From: Toxotes chatareus
Taxonomy: Eukaryota; Chordata; Actinopteri; Toxotidae
Length of the DNA stretch: 64,000 bases
Assembly: GCA_016801885.1 (NCBI GenBank)
Contig: CM028888.1
Span: 2,588,501-2,652,500 of the forward strand
Direction of reading: 5' to 3'
The notes under the pieces were generated by a model. The model was not told the origin of the DNA, ran no database searches, and saw only the letters and a list, made by a program, of their open reading frames with translations. Both the position numbers and the translations under genes were made by a program. Below, piece after piece: positions 24,588 to 35,375 of this stretch. The stretch's first letter is position 1; the number at the start of each line of letters is the position of its first letter.

Positions 24588-24864
24588 CTGGAGGGAGACA
24601 GGAGACAAAGAGACGAGTTAAAGGACGAGAAAGAAAGAGAGGAAGCAAAAGAAGGAAGGGAAAGGAAAGAAAGACTGGGATCATAGTGGGAATGTGTCAA
24701 TGATTTACAGAAAAAAGCGTCACAACCCATCGATTCCTGCTTTATTTGGTTATTTACTGATACTAATGATTACTGATACTAGCAGAGGATGATGAATATA
24801 TGAAGATAAATGGATTTGGATGGATTTTGTTGCGTTGTTGGTGTGTGTTTTGCTCAGGTCTCAC

Positions 24865-25004
24865 CTGTGTGTATCCTCCTGTGGGCTTTGAGGTGGGAAC
24901 TCTTGGTGTAAACTTTTTTACAGCCTTCATAGTCACACATGTGGATTCGCCTTCTCTTGATGTCCGGCGAATCTGGATCGACGGGCTCTAAGTCCATGAC
25001 TGAC
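24865..25004 (-). CDS. klf8: klf8 exon with zinc finger 1
   Basis: This 140-nt exon reads SVMDLEPVDPDSPDIKRRR, then finger 1 beginning IHMCDYEGCKKVYTKSSHL and ending KAHRRIHTG. The acceptor is ctgtcctcag (AG complement at 25005-25006) and the donor acag/gtgaga (24863-24864 complement). Finger 1 is intact within one exon, unlike klf5 where an intron splits it. The phases (enters with one base, leaves with one base) match both neighbours. Confidence 0.96.
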
Positions 25005-25202
25005 CTGAGGACAGAAAAGGAGGCAGCGAATGTGATCACTGATCAAGACACTTTGAGAGACTGTTATTGACTCAAGTCTTTTAAGGACAATTTGTCCTTA
25101 GTGTGTTGTTCACGTTGTTTGAGAACCAAACTCTGTTAAAAAATCTGAACTTTTATTTACATGTTAGGTCCCATTTAACCTAGGTTTATCATCAGGCTCA
25201 GA

Positions 25203-25216
25203 CCACCAGGGGGCGT
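25203..25216 (+). promoter_or_regulatory. CTCF-like motif
   Basis: CCACCAGGGGGCGT matches the CTCF core consensus at 13 of 14 positions. It lies in a klf8 intron and points away from the other CTCF-like motif at 18231. Motif match only. Confidence 0.4.
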
Positions 25217-25563
25217 CAGAGAGTCACACTTTGCTCAGCACAGCTGCACAACTGCTTCCACTCAGCATTACTGAATCTCTCTCACACACCAAGAGAGAGA
25301 ATCTGACAAACTAAACCCATTCACTCTTCTGTTTGCGTCTCTATCTCCCCCCTTTAAATCTTAAATCATTATTCAAAGGGCGACATGTCTCGAATGAGAT
25401 ATTCTGATTTATTGTATTTTGACATTCATTTGATAATTGTGGTATAAATAAAGTTGATTTGAAAAAACACTGCCCTCCCTTGCCATTTTACAAGGAGGTG
25501 TGACGGCAAACTGCATTACGTAACCCTGTTTACACCCCAGTTCTGGGACAGCCCTGCCCAGCA

Positions 25564-25968
25564 ACACACACACACACACACACACACATTAAAAAGAACA
25601 CAACCACAAACACACTTGTTCACTTTGTTTCTATTAAACATTCTCTGTCTCTGACGGCCTCTATTTCTTACTGTGTGTCTCATATACATACACACACACA
25701 CACACACACACACAACTGCTAACCGCACCCAGAATTTCTGTTACAGTCAGGCAGCCTCGCCCACTGGGTGTGGCAGGAGGTCCGCCTTAATCTTACTAAT
25801 AAACACACTGGATGCACACATGCACACACAAGTAAATCTGTCTGAGAGTAAGAGTCATCACCGGCACACTAACCTTAACTCTGCAGCCTTCAGTAACAAC
25901 TTTTCAAACGTCCAAGCTGTCGTTGAGGGGACCAAATGTCCTCATTTATGTCATGTGTACTGAGCATG

Positions 25969-26011
<43 letters not shown>
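25564..26011. repeat. Cluster of three (AC)n microsatellites
   Basis: Runs at 25564-25588, 25690-25714 and 25972-26011; the last has 20 uninterrupted units. Confidence 0.95.
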
Positions 26012-26013
<2 letters not shown>

Positions 26014-26548
26014 TGTCCCTGTGAAACAGCCAGGGCGTCTCCAGTGTGTTCTGCTGTACAGAGGGTTATGTAAGGTTATATAAGTGTCCAGTCATGGCAG
26101 CGCTGCAGTAATGTAATTAGTCAGGAGACTGTAGGCAGGGGAGATGGTCCACACAGAGACCACGTCTCTCATTAACCCTGCTGTGCATTATCTCTCCCCG
26201 CAGCCCTGCTGACTTGTATCGTGAACTTTACACCTAAATGACGTCAGGCTTGGTTTTATAGTTTATGTCCTGTCAACAGCTTTACAGACGTCTGATTTAC
26301 GGTGGAAGTCTGGGGATTTTCTTTTGTTGCAGTACCATGATTGGCCATTAGGACAGTAACGCTGGCTCTCATCATCACATCCAGCTCCATCAGTGGGGTT
26401 TTAGCTTAGGTGAAGGATGTGGCTCATTTAGTTTAGCATAAAGACAAGATGAAGATGTGCTCTTTCATGTAGGAATATTTTATTATTGCTTTTTAAACTG
26501 TTCCTAAATAATGTTTGTTTCTTGTGTCCATGTGCATCACGGACTCAC

Positions 26549-26660
26549 CCTGCATCGAGGCTCTGGGCGCTGAGGGAGGCCGATCCAGACTCTGTACCGC
26601 TCTCTGCATCGCTGTCACTCTGATACTCCACCGGAGACGTTGAACCTGGCTTGATACGAA
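26549..26660 (-). CDS. klf8: klf8 exon encoding the serine-rich acidic segment
   Basis: This 112-nt exon reads VRIKPGSTSPVEYQSDSDAE and then SGTESGSASLSAQSLDAG. It corresponds to the segment of mammalian KLF8 between the conserved AITVPLIG region and the fingers, which there reads as an SPLE…SDSEEST…ESGSSALQSLQ type sequence. The acceptor is cctctctgcag (complement at 26661-26662) and the donor agg/gtgagt. It enters with two bases and leaves with two, so it joins 32175-32409 and 24865-25004 in frame. Confidence 0.92.
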
Positions 26661-27030
26661 CTGCAGAGAGGACAGGACGGGGGGAATGATGGTAGGAGAG
26701 CAGACAGAAAGAGGGAAAGGAGGGACATAAAACAGAAACGGTGGCACAAAGAGGAAGAAAAGATGGAAATTTAGACAGATGGGATGGACAGAAATTGAGG
26801 AAGGACGATGGAGGGCATGAGGCCAAGTGACAGAGATTAATCAACGAATGAAATTAGGAAATGGATGAAGCAGAAGAAGAAGGGAAGAGAGAGAATAGAA
26901 AGAAGGAGAGGAGGGGTGGAAACAGACATAATAGAACAGCAGGGGGTTAATAACTTCTTAAAAGCGATGCCTGGATTCCAGCAACTTCGCAAGACAAAGA
27001 CTTGCCCCAATTGTGCGTGTGTGTGTGTGT

Positions 27031-27061
<31 letters not shown>

Positions 27062-30000
27062 CGTGTGGTTAGGTGTGTGTGTGTGTGTGCGTGTGGTTAG
27101 GTGTGGTCTGCTAGGCTGCAGAAGTGATGGATAAAATTTGCGTCCAAAGCCCATGCTGGCTTTCTCTGCGTGTCTCCTCGTTCCTCCATCTTTCCCAACG
27201 TTTCCAAACACATTTCAGTGTTTACCTTCTGTTAAGAGAAACATCCTGTCCGTTCATTCCCTCCCACTTCAACAACCTTTTCCCAATGTCAAAGCAGAAG
27301 GAAGACGACGTGAACAGATGTTAATGAAAAATATCCTGCAGAAGTCACAGACAATGCTAATTAGCAATTAACTGAAAGACAAATCTCTCGAGGCGATCAG
27401 AAGCCTCTGCTGGTTGTCCTCAGGTTTTGGTGGGCTGTGATGAATCCTAACTAGTTTGTCATCAAGGCCCACAGTCATTTTTGAGTTTTGGTCTTGCTTT
27501 TGAATTCCAGATAGCCGGCAGCAAGTGCTCACAAGGCATTTTCTGCTGCATGCTGGGTATCTGGAAGTTTAAAGTCTGATATGCAGAGGGAACACAGCCT
27601 TTTTCAGTGTGGGATCACACAAGAACAGAAGATTTTATATGTAAAGCTGCTGTAATCAATAGTTTTATTAACAGTGGGTCAAAGTGCTGCTGATATAGAT
27701 AATTATCAGCCAGCTCTAAAGTTCTCCTCGGCTCCTTCAGCTTCTTTCGGCTTGTTGTTTTGGTTTCATGGCTCTCTTCAGCACCACTTCCAGTAGCAGT
27801 CAACAGATTTAGTGAAAAGCTCTAACAGTTGACTGTACACTACCCTTCTGAGCAAAGCTGGCGATACGCCATGTAGATTCACATGTTCATTTTTGGGTGA
27901 AACATTCACACTGTTGGACGTAGATTCAGCAGGTGGCCAGAAACATGATACTAAATGAATGCTAATGCTGCTCCATGTCAGCAGGATGTGTAAATAAGCA
28001 ACTGTTTGTAACATGCTCTGTTAGCACCTGTAACCACACTTCACAGCTCTGTCACAGAGTGGTGTAGTAGATCTGTGCATCACTGCAGCAAGGTGAGCAG
28101 CTAAACCACCGAAGGACAGACAAGACAGGGGTTTTTAGGGGTTGTTTTTATAAGGTAATTGCTGCGTTTAGTTTCGACAGGCCCCATATGGCCAAAAGAT
28201 TCATCTAATGCAAGTTTTCAAGTTTTTACAAAAGCAAGAATTATTTTTACTCAGAAACGTGAGGAGTTTTTGAACTACAAAAACTCCTTTTTTTATCAAT
28301 CATTATCATTGTTCATGGGTTGGTGTGTGGGTTTTTAAAACACAGAGTAGAAATCAACTTCCTCGAGCTGTTAAAACCAGTGTGATGATACAGGCAGACA
28401 GAAATCAACTCCAATATGAAACACCAATGCTCACAGCAGCACAGGAAGCAGACACTCACACATTTCTGTTTACACCGGGTGGCTGCATGTCTGCGAGATC
28501 ACAGACTGCAGTCAAACTCGGACGCAGCATTAGTGACATTCAGAACTCAAAAGTCTGAAGTAGGGACAGACTGACTGATAAGACGAGACAGCTGTTCATT
28601 CATTAATTAACTTTAATCAATCAAAAGGAAATTATGTGAAATATGAGTTACTGGGTTAAAATGTTGTGGTATTTTTGTGAACATTGTCAGAGTCAGACAG
28701 CAGCACTAAGTTATTTACACTCTTAGTTATACATACACTCTCTCTCCTTGTGTCTGTCGGTGTCTCTCGCTCCTGCATCACTCCCTCTTTTCTTTTCCCC
28801 AAATTAACAGTTTGACAATTTCACAGGCTGCTGCTTATCTGAGGCTATATAACAAAAAGTGGAAAACATTACATGAGCTAACAGAGAACAATTCAGACCC
28901 CGACACCAACCCCCCCCCCCCTCCCCCGCCCCGTATCTACAGGAATGTGGCGGCCATACTGTTCAAAGTCCAGCCTGGAGAGAGAAGGGAGGGGCGGGGT
29001 GGTTGGAAGGGTGACGCAAGGAATTTGGGTGGAGTATCTGTGTGTGCGTGTGTGTTGGTGTGGGGAGGGTCACACACCAAAAGAAGTGTTCTTTGTCTCT
29101 GGAGACAATTAAGCCGCCCCCACCCCTCCACCATCGCAGCCTTCCTCTTTCAAAGGCAAAACGACCCATCTCCTCTCCTCTCGACCCCTGAACCCTCTCC
29201 TCCTCATCCTTCCTCACCCCCATGGCACCACCTACTCAACTCCGCACCACCCTCCACTCCCACGCCACCCACCCAGTCTCACACTCTTCCTCCATCTGCA
29301 TCTATCTCTCCAGCCCTTCCTCTTCTTTTTCTCCCACACAACACCGCAGCACACGGACAGAGAACGTCAGCAGCCTCCAGCTCGTTCTCTTTGCAGGTAA
29401 AGGAAAAAGAACAGAAACCATTAAAGTTCCCATCTTTTCTCACTTTCACTCACTCCCCTTGTCTGGCTCACATCTTCAGTCTCTGTTAGTTTCTCCTCTA
29501 AGAAACAGAAACAAACTCCTGTCTGTGAAATGCAGCAATGAAACAGAATTTCAGTGTGATCCTGAAGAACAGGTGGCTCCTTCACCGACAACTGAACCTT
29601 CACAATCCACCTGGCCCCACTCACTAGATTAGATGAGATGAGATTAGATTACATTGCTTTCGGGGGACACTTGAATGATTCCTGTGAGGAATCTGAGTAA
29701 ACGATCACTGTGCCGACTCTAAGTTACTGTATCCCAGTAAAATTGTTTCATAAAAAACTGTCCTTTGTAAACATCCACCAGAGCTTCCTGTATAAAATGA
29801 TGGATTACTATAAAACATTTCAGGTCACTAGGTTCAGACAATATGGCTGAACTGCTGTTGATCGTCAGACTGCTCATGTTTCTTTGGACTGACTTCATTA
29901 TGGTAATGTTGTCACTGCAACCAATAGAAACGATGGTCAAAGCTGCAAAAACAAGAAAAGCAAACGCAGAAGCACAGGGTGTGTCGACACATTGTAATAT

Positions 30001-32174
30001 CACTGTTAGGTGTGGTTACAGGTACAACACCCTGAAACACGCTACTGTTCAGCCTGGTCCGGGGTGTTGTTAGTCTTCAGGAGATTACTGTTACCACTCA
30101 CTGACATTTACAGACACCGAAACAAAGATGCCAAACGCAGCTTCAAAGGCCCAATGAAAGGGCATCAAAACACACATTGTTGGGGCTGGATGTGAGACAG
30201 GGAGGGGAATCTTCAGTGTAAACAGAGAGGCTGTTGGTTATGAAGAAAAAGGCAGTTTGTTTTGGCGGAGAGTTGTGATTGTTGAAAAATTTGTGATGAC
30301 TTATTAGTTACAGCTACCAGTGCTGCATGAGGTCACCACTGAACATTTCCAAGATGTTCAAGTCTCCATTCCATAGGCTCCTTAAAGGTATAAGAGACTG
30401 TATAACTTTATGCCTGCAGTGTAGTCGCTGCAACAGCAACATCGCAAAAGTCAAGAATGACTGAGCATACTTTCACTACTTTCACTTCATTTGATTATTT
30501 GCCACTGAATCTAATTTAAATCACAAAGAAAACAGGAAGGGGAAAGCACAGTCGACTGCACAGCTGACACAAAATACAGTAAATTACCATTCTGTCAAAT
30601 AAGGAAATTCCTCTTTTGCTCTCATTACACATTACCCCTGCACAGGTGGGCTCAGTCACATGAGCACAAGCATAATCTAAATTAATTCCATGCAATAAAC
30701 CTGTAAGATTCAGCACCTCTGTGAACATGTCCCATATGACTCTACAGAATATATTTCCTGCCTACGGTCTAATGGGGGCATCATTTATTAGGAGCATGCC
30801 TGAAAAAAGTACGTATAGTACTCTCACAGCTGAACACAGCATGTTTTTATGCCTGTTTTGGAGATTTTTGAAAAGCATGCTGGGGAAACAACTGAAGGGG
30901 CAGTAAATACATGTAAATTTTAACACACTGTGACACAGAAACTCCTGGCATGTACTGAACGTCACAGGCTGTCGAGGAGAGTAAGAGAGTGAGAGCACCT
31001 TCAGGCCAGTTTGTGTGCTGCAGAGGTTTCTGAGAATCACTGCCTCCCTCTCTACATTCCTGAGTGGAGGCCACGCTGGTCTGGATGAGAGACCAAGGTG
31101 AACTGAACTGACTTTACAGAGGGACTTTACCACAGTTTATCAAAGGGGCAGAGGCCTGTTTTGCCAGCTTGCCTGAACAAATGTCGAGCTTCCCCTGGTG
31201 TTTGCTCAGGGATGGATTACACCTCGTTTAACCTCTTTGTTCGTCATTGTTTAATCGATCGAGCGGATAGCTTGGAGTGTTTCAGGTGCACCACACTTAA
31301 GGCTGACACAATGACAGTAGGACAAACTCTGACTTCAGGTTGTAGTTTGCTATAAAGACTTTACCACTTGTTTCTCTCTGGTTCTTCAGTAGAAATCACC
31401 TTTTCGTGCACTGATTAATCTTAGTGTCAGAGAAGGTCAGGATATCTGAGGAGCAGAAGCTGTTCAGGTGCATGTTCAGGTATAAGTTAAAAAAAAACAT
31501 CATTTGCTATTTGACCACCTGTACAGCAAGTTCCTATTTTGATTTATGAGACATCTTGAGATTTTCCCCTTCAAAATCTTAGAGGACGGAATCAGCTGTT
31601 GATGAAACCCTGACAGATGAATATCAAGCAGGGACATTTTTCTACAACATATGTAACATTTCTTTCCACAAGTTTCCTCGCTGAAGTGGGAACATCAATC
31701 ATCCGGCACATATGGAGAGCATCCAGAACGACAAACATAGACAGGCAGACAGACAGCAAGTCTAACATACCACTAACCTCAAACACACACCAGTCCCCAT
31801 CGGGAGACACACTGTGCTCCTCCGAGACAGAGAGCTACACCGTAAATGACAGTGTGAGCATGCGTGACAGAGCCATGGAAGAACCGTGGCGTGTGTGACA
31901 GTCAGAGACAGAGAAGCTGACTGAGGAGAGGAAAGGTCTTGCAGTCTAACAGGCATCTCAATTTGACTTCCTTTTCTTAACTGATTTTACTTCTCAAAAT
32001 TTTAAGACGCCACTCCCTGTGCTACGCACGACCACAACATCCTGTTTCTGCAAGATGCACACGATATCAAAGAAAAAGAAGATTTCAGAGCGCCTCAAAA
32101 AACACTCTTCTCCCAGGTAATACCACTGTTCACTCCTGTGCTGTCTTCATGGAGGTTTTCATTGTAGCACTCAC
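26661..32174 (-). other. klf8: klf8 intron between the PLIG exon and the serine-rich exon
   Basis: This 5.5 kb intron contains a compound (GT)n array (27012-27106), a C-run that is a G-quadruplex candidate on the - strand (28910-28932) and proline-coding low-complexity sequence (29100-29350). The 225-codon open frame at 28812-29489 on + is an artefact of the C-rich and CT-rich sequence. No other gene was seen. Confidence 0.8.
27012..27106. repeat. Compound (GT)n microsatellite
   Basis: GT runs are interspersed with GCGT and a duplicated unit gcgtgtggttaggtgtg (near 27061-27077 and 27089-27105). Confidence 0.9.
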
Positions 32175-32409
32175 CAGATCCTTCTGAGCGCCCGTCGCTG
32201 CCTATGAGTGGCACTGTAATGGCTGCCGTGGCAACGCCGTCAGTAGGCATGGTGGTGTAGACAACAGGCAGCGACTGCACCACCACGGGGATGGTCTGCA
32301 GCTGGCCCACCTTGCTGGGCATGCTGACCGAGGGGATGGTGTGTATGACGTGTAGGATCTGCTGTCCCCCGGCACCCTGCGTGGCCAGGATGGAGCCTGG
32401 AGAGAGGAC
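32175..32409 (-). CDS. klf8: klf8 exon with the conserved repression-region core
   Basis: On the - strand it reads VLSPGSILATQGAGGQQILH, VIHTIPSVSMPSKVGQLQ, TIPVVVQSLPVVYTTMPTDG and ends AITVPLIGSDGRSEGS. The stretches QQILHVIHTIPSVS, TIPVVVQSLP.VYTT and AITVPLIG.DG are diagnostic for KLF8 as I know it. The acceptor is tcttccccag (complement at 32410-32411) and the donor tctg/gtgagt (complement at 32173-32174). It is 235 nt, enters in phase 0 and leaves with one base. Confidence 0.96.
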
Positions 32410-32510
32410 CTGGGGAAGAATGGGGGAATTTCATCTGTTGCTCTAACCCTCATATGTACGCTGTTCTATAAATCACTGTAACAATGGAGGAGGGTGGAGG
32501 TTGTAGTTAC

Positions 32511-32780
32511 CATGGAGCCTATCGATTGTACCGCTGAGGGGACTGGTGTGGCCGACAGGCCGGGCTGGGTCACGGCACTGCTGGGTGCAGGGTTGACCGT
32601 GGTGCTGGTTGTAGAGGCCGGGAGCGAAGAGGAGCGGGGTTTGTTGAGGGACAGGTCGACAGGTTCGGTCTGGTCCTCGGCAGGGCACGGCTGGGGCGAA
32701 GAGGGCTCTGTCTTGCAAACTGGAAACTCAGTCTTCACCTTCAGGTCTGTTGGCTGTGGGCAGTTGATACCTACATCTAC
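32511..32780 (-). CDS. klf8: klf8 exon with CtBP-binding PVDLS motif
   Basis: This phase 0 exon of 90 codons reads VDVGINCPQPTDLKVKTEF, CKTEPSSPQPCPAEDQTE, PVDLSLNKPR and ends SAVQSIGSM. PVDLS (32649-32663) is the CtBP co-repressor docking motif shared by KLF3, KLF8 and KLF12, and VKTE is a SUMO-type site. The donor is catg/gtaact (complement at 32509-32510). The acceptor is a tandem tagcag, so an extra CAG (32781-32783, one Gln) may be included. From PVDLS to the stop the fish protein matches the mammalian spacing closely. The intron to the next exon is only 101 bases. Confidence 0.94.
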
Positions 32781-34189
32781 CTGCTAGAGAGAAGAGGAGC
32801 ACGGGAAAGAAATATAACAGATGGTTAGAAAACTGACTGTGCTTAAGATAAAAGATGAAAATGATATTTTTGAGTATTTTTATGACCATTTTCATGACAG
32901 ATAAAAACAATAAAAAACATTTATTTTAGGACAGAAAAGCATCTATAGCATTTACATCATCATGATACTCCTTAAATTGGCTAAGTCAAATCATATAATC
33001 AACTTAAGGGCACTCAGGAGTTTTTACTGTGAAAGGACAGAACAGGCCTAATTTGATTTGCAAATTGTGTATTAATTAGACTGCAGTTAATCGCAGTTAA
33101 GTGGAGCATGCCAAAAAAATGTTGATGCATGCTGCTTTACTGTTTGAAATGCCAGCAGGAGCCTCACAAACAATCCTCCAAAACAGAAAAGATTTTATTA
33201 TTTTTCTTCTGTGCTGTTGAGACTGAGCTGGAGACACACGGGCAGAGGAAGCACAGCAGTGAAGCTGTTTTAAACCGTCTCTCTCTGTTAGACGTTCACC
33301 AGCAGTTTAAATCTGTCCACATTCAGATTCTGGGCTAATGTTAGAATGAAATCATGATTTTCAGTTTGCTACAGCTCTGATTTTCCTCACTAACTGACAG
33401 CTACATAACGACGGGTGCTGAGGCTCATGGGTATTATCATATTTGGACCAATTATCCAAACCAAGCTGATGAAAAAACCTGATTTCACACAACTGAAGCT
33501 GGTGGCTGCAACGTAACCCTATCACATCAATCATCAACGAGACTCCTGTGTTTCTCTGTTCAGGAATATTGATGATATAGTCAAAGGAAAACAGTGAAAT
33601 GGGAATTTACAGCGGGTAAATATATTCTGGAAAACCAGCACTGTACGTACTGTGTGTCGTTCAGGGTTTGAACTGATAAACAGTGTTTGAAGGAGGAACT
33701 GCTTCATGCTGAATAAACACGTTCATACAAACTTGCTTTGGACTTTTTCATACTACGCCCTAGTTTTTCTCAGGCTGCTCAGAGGAATGGGGCACCCCAC
33801 TCAGCACTGCAGCCACCCAGGGCTCAGCTGCCATGTAGCTGGAAAGCACAGGGAACAATGGGTGCTGTGTGGGACACCGGGGGTGGGGTGGGGTAGGGTT
33901 CGGAGGAGCAAGGGAAAGAGAGACAGATAGAGAAGGGCTGGGCGGGTATAGAGAGAGACTGGTACAGACTGAGAGAGAGAGAGTTTAAAAAAAAAAAAAG
34001 AAAGTGAATGAGAGACAGGAGAAATGGAGAGAGAGAGGGAGCAGCAGCGAGCCTCCAGTCCAGGACTTGGCCCTCGTCCAGTTCAGCTGAACATAGCTTG
34101 GCTCTGGGTGAGGAGGAGAGGGTGGAGACTACGCTACGCCCTTTTATCGGGTCACGCAGTTCAGCTGGAGGCTGGGCTGTGTGACGGCG

Positions 34190-34265
34190 AATGAAAATGC
34201 AAATATAAAGGTTGGTTGGTAAACACCCTCCTGCGGTGGATGATCATCACATTATGCAAATAACC
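34190..34265 (+). promoter_or_regulatory. Candidate enhancer core with two POU octamers
   Basis: ATGCAAAT occurs at 34197-34204 and 34254-34261. Between them lie a GTAAACA forkhead-type site (34219-34225) and a CACCC box directly after it. The clustering suggests a regulatory element of klf8, but this is motif evidence only. Confidence 0.3.
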
Positions 34266-34973
34266 ACCGTTAAAGGAGCATACCAGTGGTTTTGCATGTT
34301 TTGGGTTTTTTTGCATTACAGGTCGCAACACGTCACATGTAGGTTTTTAGAATGATTTTCAGCCCAGGAAGCAAAGGGTGGCTTTTTTTCCCCTCACTTC
34401 AAGAAAATTTGCAGAGACTTTGAATTTGCTTTCATCAGTGTAGGCCTTCATCTCAGTCAACAACTGAAGATCCTTGGTCAGAGTTTTATTATTCTGACAG
34501 ACACAAGGAGGCACCATTTTCAAAACTCTTCTCTGTTTTACACTAGTTCAGACAACAGGTAACAACAACAACAACACAACAACCTGAGAAACAGAACCTG
34601 CACCAAACTTGGCTGCGATAAGGAGGAAGTTAAGCAGCTCTGGCAAATGGAAAAGGAACAAGGAGAGAGGGAGCCACAGAAAACACACAAACACACACAC
34701 ACCTGCAGCACAACTTGGCTGAAGGAAGGAGGTTTCTAAGGAGCTCTGACTGTAGATGGAAATAGAAAAGGAAAGGAATTGAAAGGAAAGCCATGGAGAG
34801 AAGATAAGGAAAAAGGACGGACAAAAAAAGGGAGATCAGCGAAGAAGACGAAGCAGGACTGTAATGTGATTATAGAGACACAGCTGTAGAAAAAGAAAAA
34901 GAAAAAAACTGAACAGAAAATTAAGTGTGAAAGAAGTGAGGGAGTGGGTGAGGCAGAGAGGAGAGAAAGAGAC

Positions 34974-35033
34974 GAGAGAGAGAGAGAGAGAGAAAGAGAG
35001 TGGGAGGGAAAGGCCTAGTGTTGCCATGGAAAC
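34974..35033. promoter_or_regulatory. GA run followed by RFX X-box-like palindrome
   Basis: A (GA)n run at 34974-34993 is followed at 35020-35033 by GTTGCCATGGAAAC, which is close to the RFX-family X-box consensus. Related sites lie at 43140, 48705 and 57843. Confidence 0.35.
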
Positions 35034-35335
35034 TGGGAGCTATCAGCTGACTCCATGTTTTCCACTCGTTCCCCACCCACCACCAACTCCCTTCCCTTTC
35101 TCTCCCAGTCCGTTCATCTTTCTATCACTTCACCCCCACCTCCTCCTCCTGCCTTTTTCCCCTTCTCTCACTCTCTCTATCATGACCACACCCCTTTCAC
35201 CTTTCGCTCCCACACCCCCGTCTCTCCCTCCAGCATCTCTTGCTCTTTACATCAGCCACACCTTTGTTTCTTCCCACCTCACCCTCTCTTTCCCTCGTTG
35301 GCTTCATTTCCACCCACTCACTCTTGTACGTGTCT

Positions 35336-35338
<3 letters not shown>

Positions 35339-35367
<29 letters not shown>
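35339..35367. repeat. (CT)n microsatellite
   Basis: A run of CT dinucleotides inside a wider CT-rich region (35050-35390) that creates spurious proline/serine open frames. Confidence 0.95.

Positions 35368-35375
<8 letters not shown>

Larger units (their letters stand above)
25005..26548 (-). other. klf8: klf8 intron before the finger 1 exon
   Basis: This 1.5 kb intron carries a CTCF-like motif (25203-25216) and three (AC)n microsatellites (25564-25588, 25690-25714, 25972-26011). Nothing else was recognised. Confidence 0.85.

Noticed and set aside
28812..29489. 225-codon proline-rich open frame on the + strand
   Set aside because: It is produced by a C-run and CT-rich sequence within a klf8 intron; there are no domains and no splice context.
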